A DNA stretch of 64,000 bases from contig NZ_WJXB01000003.1 in NCBI RefSeq assembly GCF_009664975.1, positions 124,001-188,000 of the forward strand. The letters run 5' to 3'. Of this stretch, positions 1-8,798 are shown piece by piece. Under the pieces are notes generated by a model. It had not been told where the DNA came from. It worked only from the letters and a program-made list of their open reading frames with translations, and did not search any database. Position numbers and translations under genes: made by a program. Numbering within the stretch: position 1 is the first letter of the stretch; the number at the start of each line of letters is the position of its first letter. The stretch is from Paenibacillus monticola. Its GTDB lineage: Bacteria > Bacillota > Bacilli > Paenibacillales > Paenibacillaceae.

Positions 1-757
1 CAATCTTCGTCGACAGTGCCCCTCCCTGAAAAGGCATCTCCTTAGAGGGCACAAGCAGGACAATGTCTGCGTATGTGGTAATCGGGGATCTGGCATGACT
101 GGTTAGGCAAATAATCAATGCACCATTTTCCTTGGCCATTCTCGTCGCAGCGACGACATCCTTTGTGCTGCCAGATGTCGAAATCCCGAACACGACATCT
201 CCTGCCTTTACCAGTGCCGCCGACATGGCGAGAATATGAATATCACGCTGCACGTCGACATTCAATCCAATCCGCATAAACCGATAGTGCGTATCCAGCG
301 CAGTGATGCCTGATGAGCCAACCCCGTACACGAACACACGATTCGCCGCGGCCAATGCCTCCACTGCCTGCGAGACCGTACCCATATCAATTAAATCCAG
401 TGTTTTATCAAGCAGCTTGGTATGATTCAAGGTCAGTTTACGGGCAATGAGCTCCCAGTCATCTTCCTCTTCGATTTCTTCGTCGATATAGGTAGAGACG
501 TTGACTAGGTCTTGGGCAACCGATAGCTTGAACTCGTGATATCCACGAAATCCGATTTTACGGCAAAAACGGATGACCGATGTTTCTCCGACTTTAGCCT
601 TCTCGGCAAGATCAGTTACCGTAGCAAGTACGGCATATTCAGGATCACTCTGAACTGCGTCAGCTACCTTCTTCTCAGCCTTGCTCAGGGAGTTGTAAAT
701 GCTCGAAATCATCAGCAGCGTGCTTGAGGAATTTATCGGTTTTCCAAATTTACTCAT
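1..757 (-). CDS. RpiR/MurR-family transcriptional regulator (partial, C-terminus off left edge)
   Basis: The reading frame is open from ATG at 757 to the window edge, about 252 residues. Residues 1-80 form the RpiR-type helix-turn-helix (SKAEKKVADAV, then VGETSVIRFCRKIGF). A SIS sugar-phosphate-binding domain follows, with FVYGVGSSG near residue 143-150 and a second FGISTSGST motif. Such proteins sense phosphosugars and control sugar uptake or catabolism. GAGGAA lies 5 nt before the ATG. It is divergent from the DUF4127 gene and near a sugar ABC importer, which suggests a local regulator (inference). The C-terminus is missing because of the window boundary, not a mutation. Confidence 0.9.
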   Translation of the reverse strand, partial: MSKFGKPINSSSTLLMISSIYNSLSKAEKKVADAVQSDPEYAVLATVTDLAEKAKVGETSVIRFCRKIGFRGYHEFKLSVAQDLVNVSTYIDEEIEEEDDWELIARKLTLNHTKLLDKTLDLIDMGTVSQAVEALAAANRVFVYGVGSSGITALDTHYRFMRIGLNVDVQRDIHILAMSAALVKAGDVVFGISTSGSTKDVVAATRMAKENGALIICLTSHARSPITTYADIVLLVPSKEMPFQGGALSTKI

Positions 758-791
758 GAAATTCCTCATTTCAAATAATTTTCTCACGATC

Positions 792-820
792 ATCATATCA
801 TCAAATATAGCAGCTTTAAA
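792..820 (-). promoter_or_regulatory. Candidate sigma-A promoter for the RpiR-type gene
   Basis: On the minus strand, TTTAAA (815-820) and TATGAT (792-797) are separated by exactly 17 bp, about 35 bp before the start codon. The -35 box matches only 4 of 6 consensus bases, and it lies inside the palindrome at 803-831. Confidence 0.4.
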
Positions 821-831
821 GAGCTATATTT
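803..831. promoter_or_regulatory. Palindromic operator candidate between rpiR-like gene and DUF4127 gene
   Basis: AAATATAGC (803-811) and GCTATATTT (823-831) are perfect 9-bp inverted arms around an 11-bp centre. The site overlaps the proposed -35 of the RpiR-type gene and sits about 50 bp upstream of the DUF4127 -10. This fits an autoregulatory site for a dimeric repressor, but the protein-DNA pairing is inferred. Confidence 0.45.
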
Positions 832-878
832 TATTTTTTTTATAATAAAAGAATATATCCTCCATTTTTATTTATTTA

Positions 879-887
879 TGATACAAT
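879..887 (+). promoter_or_regulatory. Extended -10 promoter element for the DUF4127 gene
   Basis: TGATACAAT (879-887) matches the extended -10 form TGnTATAAT. No good -35 box lies 16-18 bp upstream, as is common for extended -10 promoters. Transcription would start near 893, leaving about 27 nt before the ATG at 921. Confidence 0.45.
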
Positions 888-920
888 ACGTCCTAAAGAT
901 CATTGACGGAGGGATTCCCT

Positions 921-2474
921 ATGGGTAAAATCGTATATTTGCCACTCGACGAACGTCCTTGTAATGAGAAATATCCACGCCTATTAGCTGAGATTGGAGG
1001 GTTGACGCTTATTTCCCCTTCTGCTGCTCTTCTAGGTGACAAGAAGAAACCAGCTGATGTTCATGTTATAGCGGACTGGCTACTTACAGAAACAAGGGAT
1101 GCGAATGCGTTAATTGTTTCCGTTGATATGCTCGTATATGGAGGAATTGTCCCTTCGCGCCTGCACTACCTTGCTGAAAAAGAATGCGCAGAGCGGATCA
1201 ATCTACTAAGACAGTGCAAGGCGGATCATCCCCAACTACGCATCTATGCTTTCAACCTTATTATGCGTACCCCTGCTTACAATAGCAGCGAAGAAGAGCC
1301 AGATTACTATTTGATACATGGTGCCGACCTTCACCGATACGGCTGGCTCTTGGATAAGAACACGAGTGAAGGGCTTGATTCCAGCGAGCAGACTCAATGG
1401 GACGAATTGCAGGAGAACATTCCCTCCAATATTTTGCTGGACTTTATACAGCGACGCGAAAGAAATGCGAGCGTAAATGAAATGGCTGTCGAGCTTGCCA
1501 GAGAAGGAATTATCGATCAGCTGATCATTCCGCTAGACGACAATGCCCGCTATGGGTTCACTTCCATAGAGCAGCGCAAGCTGCTATTCGCTGTGGAAGC
1601 GGAACGGCTGATGGACCGCGTGCTCATCTACCCCGGAGCAGACGAAATTGGCTGTACTCTGCTCGCCCGCGTGTTCTGCGAGGAGAAAAACTACGTTCCG
1701 GAAGTCTTTGTCCGTTATTCCTCCACCCAAGGTCCGTTCATCATTCCCCGTTATGAAGATCGTAGCCTGAACGAGAGCATCAAGTCTCATCTCACTGCAG
1801 CCGGCGCATTTATGAGCGATTCCTCTGCCGAAGCGGATGTTGTGCTCATGGTTAATTCTCCGCCCGTAAATCAGAGCGACGCGGCCGAAGCCAATCAAAC
1901 TTATGCCGAAAGGCACCGTTCCTACTTCTCAGAAGTACATCTCCCGGAATTCTCTCAGGCTATTCATACCTATGCCCGTAAAGGAAAGTTTGTCGCGCTA
2001 GCCGATGTTGCGACCTCCAACGGCGCTGACGAATCGTTGATGCAGCTGCTCTTCGGAAACGGTGGTCTCTCCTGCCTATCTGCATATGCCGGCTGGAATA
2101 CTTCGGGCAATACACTCGGGACGGTCATCGCCCACGCGGTCATCGCCTCTTACTACGCCAGTCGCCCCTTGGAATACTCAACAGTTCAGATACGAAAAAG
2201 CGAAAAGTTTCTGCTCTATCGTCTTCTGGAAGACTGGGGCTATCAATCCAATGTTCGCACAGGGATTAACCTTGAGCTTCAGGAGACTGGCCACATCATA
2301 AAGGAAAGGTCTTCCAGCCAAATCAGTGAGATTACCTTCCAAATTTCTGAACGACTGAAGGCTTTTTTTGATACCTATCTGGCTAGTACTGCCACTGTCC
2401 CCACCCACGTAAACAGCGTGAGGCTCCCCTGGAAACGGACATTTGAAGTGAATTTTGATCTCACAGATCTGTAA
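921..2474 (+). CDS. DUF4127 family protein
   Basis: This 517-residue protein has the DUF4127 hallmark start (GKIVYLPLDERPCN), then VSVDMLVYGGIVPSR and IPLDDNARYGFTSIE. The family is cytoplasmic and of unknown biochemical role, and many members lie near sugar transporters. ATG at 921 is chosen because GGAGGG at 909-914 is well spaced; an upstream TTG at 903 lies before that site. The gene is divergent from an RpiR-type regulator and convergent with a sugar ABC importer, so a carbohydrate-related role is likely but unproven. Its length matches the family and no motif looks broken. Confidence 0.88.
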   Translation: MGKIVYLPLDERPCNEKYPRLLAEIGGLTLISPSAALLGDKKKPADVHVIADWLLTETRDANALIVSVDMLVYGGIVPSRLHYLAEKECAERINLLRQCKADHPQLRIYAFNLIMRTPAYNSSEEEPDYYLIHGADLHRYGWLLDKNTSEGLDSSEQTQWDELQENIPSNILLDFIQRRERNASVNEMAVELAREGIIDQLIIPLDDNARYGFTSIEQRKLLFAVEAERLMDRVLIYPGADEIGCTLLARVFCEEKNYVPEVFVRYSSTQGPFIIPRYEDRSLNESIKSHLTAAGAFMSDSSAEADVVLMVNSPPVNQSDAAEANQTYAERHRSYFSEVHLPEFSQAIHTYARKGKFVALADVATSNGADESLMQLLFGNGGLSCLSAYAGWNTSGNTLGTVIAHAVIASYYASRPLEYSTVQIRKSEKFLLYRLLEDWGYQSNVRTGINLELQETGHIIKERSSSQISEITFQISERLKAFFDTYLASTATVPTHVNSVRLPWKRTFEVNFDLTDL

Positions 2475-2496
2475 TCGAAATTATCGCTAGAGTATC

Positions 2497-2546
2497 TCAA
2501 AAAAGAGCCTTCCTCCGTTCAACGGCACGGGAAGACTCTTTTTTCT
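2497..2546. terminator. Bidirectional terminator between DUF4127 gene and ABC importer operon
   Basis: AAAAAAGAGCCTTCC and GGGAAGACTCTTTTTT can pair as a long stem with one mismatch. A-rich and T-rich flanks on either side make it usable from both strands, between the convergent genes. Confidence 0.75.
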
Positions 2547-2569
2547 TTACCTCATTAATAATCTCTAGC

Positions 2570-4408
2570 TTATTGGACGCTTTTGCGGGCTTCGAACAGC
2601 TCTTCAGCCTTTTTGACAGAGAAATCCATGACGTCAGAGTAGCCGAGACCATTAACCTTGTCATGCAGCTGTTTATTCAGCTTGTCATATTCAGCCTGAT
2701 TTTTGGCGAAGACCATTTTCCAGGAAATTTGCTGAATGATCGTCCCGATTTGTTTGTTCTTTTGTTCCAGTGTTTTGTCCATCGTCAGCGGCTCTTTGCC
2801 TGTGAAGCCTTGTGGAGCTACCGCCAAGAGATTGTTCTTCTCAAAATATTCCTTCGCAGTCAGCACGCCCATTTTCGCTCTCCAGTCACTATCAAGCTTC
2901 GATGGATTACGTTGCAGTGTCGCCGTCCAGAGGTTGTGATCATAGGGCTCGCTGTTCTCCGGATTCACCATCGCTGGCACTACAAACGAGAAGTTCATTT
3001 GATTCGAACCATAATAGTAGTCCCCACCGCCATATTCTGCCGGCACCTGTGTATTCTGTTGATCGGTATAAGCTTTCCAACCAAAGTCGGTGACCACCGG
3101 CTTGCCACTGCTATCCAGATCCCAAGTCAGTCCCTGCGGTCCGTTCGGCACCGCTGTTCCACTGCCTGCTGAGATCATTGCACCTTCAGGAGTGTACATC
3201 CAGTTAATGAACTCCATAATCCGGGCAGGGTCCTGCGCTTTAGCACCGATCGAGATGATACCATTCCCGCCGTATACATTAAAGCCGGTCGAATACATCA
3301 ACTCATCCTTGAAGGGTACAAGTGCGAAGCCTTTACCTTCCGCTGTTCTTTCCGGTGTATTGTAATTAGCTGCTCCAAGCCATGGGAACCAAGAGAAGAG
3401 CAGACGGCCGTCCTTGTACTTGGCGACAACATCATCGAATTTCTGGGTCAGTGAATCAGGATCAAGCAAGCCCATCTGATTAGCTTCGTAATACAGCTTC
3501 AGCGACTTCATATACCAGCTGTCATCGGACAGGAAGTCATAATATTTCTCTTCATCCGCTTTCACATAAAGAGCCGTGTCCGGAATTTCATCATAGCCCA
3601 TCATATTAGCGAACTGTTTAGCCAGCGTCATTTTATAGTTGCCGTCCCAATCGGACCAGAGTGAGAAGGCATAGGTTTTTTTGCCAAGCACATTCTTCGG
3701 TTCCAACTCCTGCATCTTCTTCAGCACGGGCAGATATTCCTCAATGGAATTAATCTCCGGCGCTCCAAGCTGCTGGTACAGATCCCACCGTAGATCAGGA
3801 CCCCAGGTCATATCCTTTCCTTCGGACGGGCCTGTAGGGTTGGTAGCTACGCTATTCCCAATCCCATACACCGCTGAGCCACCGCCAAAAGCAATTTTGG
3901 CTTTCTCCACGGCTTTAGGGAATGTCTTGCTAATATCCTGACCGTACTTATCCAGCAGGCCATCCTGGGTCCAGTCCAGCAGCAGCTTGCCTTTGATCGC
4001 GTTCGGATAATGGTTCTTGTCATCCCCGAAGATGATAATATCTCCGAGATCTCCAGACGCCATCATGGCCGAAATCTTCGTATCTCCACCTGTCAGGTTG
4101 GAGGCGACAATATCCATTTCGATATTGAATTTATCCTTGATAATCTTGGCGAACCATCCGGTTTGCGGACCTGCATAGTTGGCAGTTGTCGAGAATACCG
4201 TCAGCTTCAGTGGCTTGGAATGATCTAGCGCTCCGTCTGCCGGTGCCGTGGTTTCTGCAACTGCATTCGTAGCCGGTGCAGTCGTTTCTGCCGCTGCATT
4301 CTTGTTGGAATTGGCCGAGTTCCCATTACCCCCACTGCAGGATGCCAAGACGAAGACTAGGACTAGGATTACGCTCAGCATCAGAAGTGAACTTTTTCTT
4401 AATTTCAT
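2570..4408 (-). CDS. Carbohydrate ABC transporter substrate-binding lipoprotein (LplA/YtcQ type)
   Basis: This 612-residue extracellular solute-binding protein has a lipoprotein signal ending in LASC near residue 25, followed by a low-complexity N/T/A-rich linker. The large size and the end fold are typical of the LplA/YtcQ branch of family 1 binding proteins, which bind oligosaccharides. ATG at 4408 is chosen because AGGAGG lies 10 nt upstream and the signal peptide starts there. It is third in an operon after two permeases, and a 65-bp tandem repeat array fills the gap before it. No ATPase gene is present; this importer class usually borrows an MsmX-type ATPase encoded elsewhere. The substrate is unknown. 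Confidence 0.9.
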   Translation of the reverse strand: MKLRKSSLLMLSVILVLVFVLASCSGGNGNSANSNKNAAAETTAPATNAVAETTAPADGALDHSKPLKLTVFSTTANYAGPQTGWFAKIIKDKFNIEMDIVASNLTGGDTKISAMMASGDLGDIIIFGDDKNHYPNAIKGKLLLDWTQDGLLDKYGQDISKTFPKAVEKAKIAFGGGSAVYGIGNSVATNPTGPSEGKDMTWGPDLRWDLYQQLGAPEINSIEEYLPVLKKMQELEPKNVLGKKTYAFSLWSDWDGNYKMTLAKQFANMMGYDEIPDTALYVKADEEKYYDFLSDDSWYMKSLKLYYEANQMGLLDPDSLTQKFDDVVAKYKDGRLLFSWFPWLGAANYNTPERTAEGKGFALVPFKDELMYSTGFNVYGGNGIISIGAKAQDPARIMEFINWMYTPEGAMISAGSGTAVPNGPQGLTWDLDSSGKPVVTDFGWKAYTDQQNTQVPAEYGGGDYYYGSNQMNFSFVVPAMVNPENSEPYDHNLWTATLQRNPSKLDSDWRAKMGVLTAKEYFEKNNLLAVAPQGFTGKEPLTMDKTLEQKNKQIGTIIQQISWKMVFAKNQAEYDKLNKQLHDKVNGLGYSDVMDFSVKKAEELFEARKSVQ

Positions 4409-4425
4409 TGCTTCATAACCTCCTA

Positions 4426-4713
4426 AAAGTTTTGATAGCATAAGCTTCTTGAACGCACTTCGCAAAACTACTTCGAAAGCATAAACTTAAATTTTGTTAG
4501 CATTAGCTACACTGAGTTACTTCGTACAAAACTCGCTTCGAAAGCATAAACTTAAGTTTTGATAGCATTTGCTACACTGAATTACTTCGTACAAAACTCG
4601 CTTCGAAAGCATAAACTTAAGTTTTGATAGCATAAGCTACACTGAGTTACTTCGTACAAAACTCGCTTCGAAAGCATAAACTTAAGTTTTGTTAGCATGA
4701 CTTCATTGAGTTT
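4426..4713 (-). repeat. 65-bp tandem repeat array (about four copies) in the leader of the binding-protein gene
   Basis: The 10-mer CTTCGAAAGC recurs at 4471, 4536, 4601 and 4666, a period of exactly 65 bp. The three complete units differ at about 3 of 65 positions. A diverged copy at 4426-4470 directly abuts the AGGAGG of the downstream gene, and the distal copy (4666 onward) is partial. Read in the gene's direction, each unit holds a small hairpin (GCTT TCG AAGC) and a GAGTT...AACTC pair. It fills nearly all of the 320-bp gap 4409-4728, which contains no ORF. The same element appears singly at 63057-63126 and in variant form at 38266-38302. Confidence 0.9.
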
Positions 4714-4728
4714 TGTATATGTTGCTAA

Positions 4729-5631
4729 TCAGCCTTTGACTGCGCCGATCATAATGCCTTTGACGAAGTAACGCTGGAAGAACGGATACACGATCAGAAT
4801 CGGCAACACAACAATCATCGTGACCGTCATTCGCACAGAGGTAGGTGTCTGCATGTTCTGAATGCTGGCAGCCATGTCTGGGGAATTACGTATTAACGCA
4901 GCTAGTGAGCTGGATTCGTTCAGATAACGCCATAACAGAAATTGCAGCGTAAAATATTTCGTATCCGTCATCAAGAATGCTGTATCAATGAACGAGTTCC
5001 ATTGGTTCACCGCCGAGAAAATCGTAATCGTCGCCAGAATAGGCGTGGTCAACGGTACAATAATGCTCCAGAACACCCGCGTGTAGCCCGCCCCATCCAT
5101 GGATGCCGATTCCTCCAGGGAAGGAGGGATGGCTTCAACAAAGGTTTTGATGAGAATGATGTTGAACGGTGTAATAATCGTTGGCAGAATATAAGCCAGA
5201 TAATTGTTGGTCAGATGCAGATTGTGCATCGTAATATACCAGGGAATCAGCCCTGCGCTGAAATACATCGTGACAACAACACTGCGATACCAGATTTTGC
5301 GGCCCCACATTTCTTTTTTGGTGAACAGATAGCCGAGAAAAGCGGATGCTCCTACAGTCAGGAGTGTGCCCACTACAGTCCGGTAAATCGAAACCAGGGC
5401 CGCATGACTCAGTCCGCTGATTCGCAGAACTTTGAAATAGTTATCAAAGTGGATATTCCGCGGATAATATTTGATATAGCCACCTGCACTTAAATCGTTG
5501 GAGCTGATCGTGTTAATGAACAGATAATAGAAGGGATAGATGCAGCTCAGGGTGAACACTCCGAAGAGCAGATAGATTAACCCTTGAAATACTACATCTC
5601 CAGGCTTTCGCTTTTTCCTCAATGGGCTCAC
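4729..5631 (-). CDS. Carbohydrate ABC transporter permease (LplC/YtcP type)
   Basis: This 300-residue inner-membrane permease has six predicted membrane segments. The cytoplasmic EAA loop appears as EESASMDGAGYTRVFWSIIVPLTTP, and the typical C-terminus FVKGIMIGAVKG is present. It pairs with the permease encoded just upstream, only 5 bp away. The GTG at 5631 has only a weak GCGGGG before it. TTG at 5622, with GGGGTG six bases upstream, is an equally good start and would remove three residues. It would form the channel with the upstream permease and receive substrate from the lipoprotein encoded downstream. Confidence 0.9.
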   Translation of the reverse strand: MSPLRKKRKPGDVVFQGLIYLLFGVFTLSCIYPFYYLFINTISSNDLSAGGYIKYYPRNIHFDNYFKVLRISGLSHAALVSIYRTVVGTLLTVGASAFLGYLFTKKEMWGRKIWYRSVVVTMYFSAGLIPWYITMHNLHLTNNYLAYILPTIITPFNIILIKTFVEAIPPSLEESASMDGAGYTRVFWSIIVPLTTPILATITIFSAVNQWNSFIDTAFLMTDTKYFTLQFLLWRYLNESSSLAALIRNSPDMAASIQNMQTPTSVRMTVTMIVVLPILIVYPFFQRYFVKGIMIGAVKG

Positions 5632-5636
5632 CCCGC

Positions 5637-6596
5637 TTAAATGATAGACTCGTCACGAACCACCTTGGACAACGTGTTGGCGGCGAACAGCAGAATGACG
5701 CTGACGACCGATTTCAGCATGCTGACTGCTGTGGCGAACGGAAAGTTGTTGGCGAACGCGATATTGTATACATACAGATCCAATACTTCAATCGCATCCT
5801 TATTCATCGCATTCTGAAAAGAAAAGTATTGCTCCATCCCGTTGTTGACGAAATTACCGATGGAGAGCAGCAACAATACGAAGAAAGTCGGAATCAGGCC
5901 AGGGATCGTAATATGCCATATTTTACGGAATCGGCTCGCTCCATCCACCTCTGCCGCCTCGAACAATTCCTGATCAATGCCGGCAATAGCCGCCAGATAG
6001 AGGATCGCCCCCCACCCCAGTGACTTCCACCAATACCAGGCAATCATCGTGACCCAGACATTCGAACTGGAAGCGAGAAAATTATGCCCCTCTCCTATCA
6101 CTCCCAGCTGTACAAGAATGTTATTAATGACTCCGTTATCTACGGAGAATAACGAGAAGGCCAGTGCATAGACGAGAATCCAGCTAATAAAATTCGGTAT
6201 TGTGGTAAGCGTCTGCACCAGCTTGCGGTACCAACCTGACTTAATCTCTGAGAGCAGGATGGCAAAGATGACTGGAAAGACAGAGGTAATCAGTCCGAGT
6301 GAACTCATCGCAATCGTGTTCTTCAAGACGCGCAGCACTTCTGCAGTTTGTGTTGGATTGGATACCATCGTGCGGAACCATTTCAGCCCGACAAACGGCG
6401 TGTCCGACAGCGGGATGCCTGGAATGAAATCATAGAAGGCATAAATCCAGCCACTGATCGGCAGATAATAGAAAATAAAGGTTATTACCAGAAAAGGAAG
6501 TGCCATAAAGAACAACTTGTATTTGTTCAACATCTTCCTGCGGGATCGATGAACCGGATCGATCCCGCGAATAAGCTCGCCAGATGATGCCGCCAT
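5637..6596 (-). CDS. Carbohydrate ABC transporter permease (LplB/YteP type), first gene of operon
   Basis: This 319-residue membrane protein has six predicted helices and the EAA motif (ELFEAAEVDGASRFRKIWHITIPGL). The N-terminal cytoplasmic tail is followed by FFMALPFLVITFIFYYLPISGW, as in LplB-type permeases. AAGGAGA lies 7 nt before the ATG at 6596. It is the promoter-proximal gene of a permease-permease-binding protein operon. A cre-like site 26 bp before the ATG suggests CcpA repression when glucose is present (inference). Confidence 0.9.
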   Translation of the reverse strand: MAASSGELIRGIDPVHRSRRKMLNKYKLFFMALPFLVITFIFYYLPISGWIYAFYDFIPGIPLSDTPFVGLKWFRTMVSNPTQTAEVLRVLKNTIAMSSLGLITSVFPVIFAILLSEIKSGWYRKLVQTLTTIPNFISWILVYALAFSLFSVDNGVINNILVQLGVIGEGHNFLASSSNVWVTMIAWYWWKSLGWGAILYLAAIAGIDQELFEAAEVDGASRFRKIWHITIPGLIPTFFVLLLLSIGNFVNNGMEQYFSFQNAMNKDAIEVLDLYVYNIAFANNFPFATAVSMLKSVVSVILLFAANTLSKVVRDESII

Positions 6597-6621
6597 GTCT
6601 GAATCTCCTTTGCATTAATTT

Positions 6622-6635
6622 TGTTCACGCTTTCA
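6622..6635 (-). promoter_or_regulatory. cre-like site (CcpA) upstream of the sugar ABC operon
   Basis: The minus strand reads TGAAAGCGTGAACA, which matches 13 of 14 positions of the cre consensus TGNAARCGNWWWCA. It lies 26-39 bp upstream of the first permease ATG, where bound CcpA would block transcription. The rest of the 6597-6857 gap holds no ORF and only weak hairpins. Confidence 0.6.
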
Positions 6636-6857
6636 TCCTAGCAGAGAGCACTAAAGCAGCGAGATAGACGGCCGAAGGGCTTTTTGTGAGAGCGGTTTGA
6701 CGGTATCGGACCCTTTTCACAGACAATCAGACGAATTTCTCAATGAACAGCAAAAAGCCCCGCAAGAGGGAATCTCACAGAGCTGCTAAATATAGTAATC
6801 TATTCGATTCACACAACTTCTTACTGTATCTCACATTCAGCTTAAATAGGGTTTCGT

Positions 6858-7760
6858 TTATTCATTGACCATTCTATTAGTTAAAGCACCCAGCTGCTCT
6901 ATCTCTACTGTGACCACGTCTCCGTGCTTCAAGTAAAGCTGCTTCTCAGGCAGATAACCAAGAACGACGCCCTCGGGAGTTCCGGTCAGAATAATATCCC
7001 CTGGCGAAAGTGTCATACATTGCGAGATATAGCTGACAATTTGCTGGCAGTTGAAGATCATATCCGAGGTATTGGAGCTTTGCCGCAGCTCTCCGTTGAC
7101 TGTACATTTAATATTCAGCAGATTCGGATCAACAATCTCATCCTTCGAGACCAAATAAGGCCCAATCGGTGAAAATTTATCGCAAGACTTCCCGGCAAGC
7201 CATTGACTGGTCCGCTGCTGCAAGTCACGGGCCGACAGATCATTGGCTATACAATAGCCAAATACATAGTCAAGCGCCTCTTCCTCACTGACATATTTGG
7301 CGGTCCGGCCGATCACGATGCCGAGCTCTGCCTCATAATCAACCTTCTGGGAACTCCTCGGAAGCGGCACCTCTACTCCATGCCCAGTCAAAGCATTGCT
7401 AAATTTATTAAAAAGAATCGGGTACTCCGGAATCGGCATCCCCGTTTCTTCCGCGTGTCTGCGGTAATTCAGGCCAATACAGATGATTTTGCCGGGATCA
7501 GGGACACAGGGTCCGAAAGACAGACTATCCTCCGCCTTGAAATAGCTGCCTCCGCCATCTACAAGAACGTCATTAACAAATTCCTGCAACGCTTTTAGCG
7601 CTGCTTCGCCTCCGTTCAGTACTTCTCTCAGCGTCGAGGGTACCGGAGCTAATGATAATTCAGGCTTGTCCGCAATCGCCGCTTCCACATCCAGAACACC
7701 TTGTTCAGTCTGTACTCCTAAATGAAATAATCCTGCTTCCTCAAAGGTTATTAACTTCAT
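6858..7760 (-). CDS. Fumarylacetoacetate hydrolase (FAH) family protein
   Basis: This 300-residue protein has the C-terminal FAH fold: KIICIGLNYRRHAEETG, then YEAELGIVIGRTAKYV carrying the metal-binding E-x-E, DLSARDLQ, and GDIILTGTPEGV. Family members are Mg2+-dependent C-C hydrolases or lyases such as 2-keto-3-deoxy-sugar-acid or acylpyruvate hydrolases; which one cannot be told. A GGAGC-type site precedes the ATG. It follows the SMP-30 gene by 25 bp on the same strand. A lactonase plus an FAH-type enzyme suggests a sugar-acid degradation pair (inference). Confidence 0.88.
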   Translation of the reverse strand: MKLITFEEAGLFHLGVQTEQGVLDVEAAIADKPELSLAPVPSTLREVLNGGEAALKALQEFVNDVLVDGGGSYFKAEDSLSFGPCVPDPGKIICIGLNYRRHAEETGMPIPEYPILFNKFSNALTGHGVEVPLPRSSQKVDYEAELGIVIGRTAKYVSEEEALDYVFGYCIANDLSARDLQQRTSQWLAGKSCDKFSPIGPYLVSKDEIVDPNLLNIKCTVNGELRQSSNTSDMIFNCQQIVSYISQCMTLSPGDIILTGTPEGVVLGYLPEKQLYLKHGDVVTVEIEQLGALTNRMVNE

Positions 7761-7785
7761 GCGTATATCGCTCCTTTATATTCGT

Positions 7786-8679
7786 TTATGTATGTTTACG
7801 TGAGACTGGCCGGAACCGATTGGCAGGTACTCCCTTTGCCCCAGGTTTAACCTTAAACAACCCGCCTGACATAGGAAAATCTAGGGATTCCGACTCCTTC
7901 ATTGGGGAGCGCGCCGTTGTAATGTATAGCTCGTCCAACTCTTTGCCCCCAAAGGTACAGGAAGTAACATATTGTGCAGGAACCTCAACCGTGGCCATTT
8001 GCTGGCCTGTGTCTGGGTTCCAACGTGATACACATCCACCACCCCATTGAGCAATCCACAGCATTCCTTCGCTGTCAATAGTCATACCGTCGGGATATCC
8101 GCTGGAAGCGGGGATCTGAACAACTGTCCTACGCCCGCTCAGCTTGATATTATTCTCATGATAATCAAAAACACTCACACATCTCGACAACGTATCAATG
8201 TAATACATCAGACCACGTTCATCATCCCAGGCTATACCATTGGAACAGCCAATGCCAGACAGAACCCGTTGCACCTTCCCATCAGTCTGTAATACATATA
8301 AGCTACCTGCTCCCGGTGAAAAATCCATGCTCATCGTGCCGAACCAAAGCCGCCCTGTTCTATCGCATTTCGCATCATTCAATCGGTTCCCCGGAATCTC
8401 AGTCTCCACTAGGGATAGAAGCCCAAGCGGATGTCCACTCTTAAAGATGTAAATACCGTCTTGCATGGCAAGCACCCAACCTCCATCCATGGATGGAATT
8501 ACTGCACTGACCATTTTGTCGAAGGAATATATAATTTCGCTATGTGCACTGCTGTCATAACTGTGGAGTTGTTTACCCTCAACATCAACCCAATAGAGCT
8601 TGCCTTCTTCTTGATCCCAATGAGGACCTTCGCCAAGAGCAGCCTGCACATCAAGAACCAATTCAGCTTGTAAAATCAA
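7786..8679 (-). CDS. SMP-30/gluconolactonase/regucalcin family protein
   Basis: This 297-residue six-bladed beta-propeller protein begins with the family signature LGEGPHWDQEEGKLYWVD. It has NRLNDAKCDRTGRLWFGTM and the metal-site SNGIAWD and YPDGMTIDSEGMLWIAQWGG motifs. Such enzymes hydrolyse sugar lactones with a divalent metal. The start is TTG at 8679, with AGGAGG seven bases upstream. It is first in a two-gene operon with the FAH-family gene and divergent from the GyrI-like gene. Confidence 0.88.
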   Translation of the reverse strand: MILQAELVLDVQAALGEGPHWDQEEGKLYWVDVEGKQLHSYDSSAHSEIIYSFDKMVSAVIPSMDGGWVLAMQDGIYIFKSGHPLGLLSLVETEIPGNRLNDAKCDRTGRLWFGTMSMDFSPGAGSLYVLQTDGKVQRVLSGIGCSNGIAWDDERGLMYYIDTLSRCVSVFDYHENNIKLSGRRTVVQIPASSGYPDGMTIDSEGMLWIAQWGGGCVSRWNPDTGQQMATVEVPAQYVTSCTFGGKELDELYITTARSPMKESESLDFPMSGGLFKVKPGAKGVPANRFRPVSRKHT

Positions 8680-8798
8680 CTGGAACCCTCCTAATAATTC
8701 ATCATCAGATACATTGCTATTCCTTCCTTTTCATCCAACCTGACATACCTTTGTCTAGTTTCGCATGCTATTCTATCTCTTAAAGGAGTGTTGTTCAC

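Noticed and set aside
4426..4713. Possible CRISPR array
   Set aside because: The 65-bp units repeat head to tail without variable spacers, and there are no cas genes.
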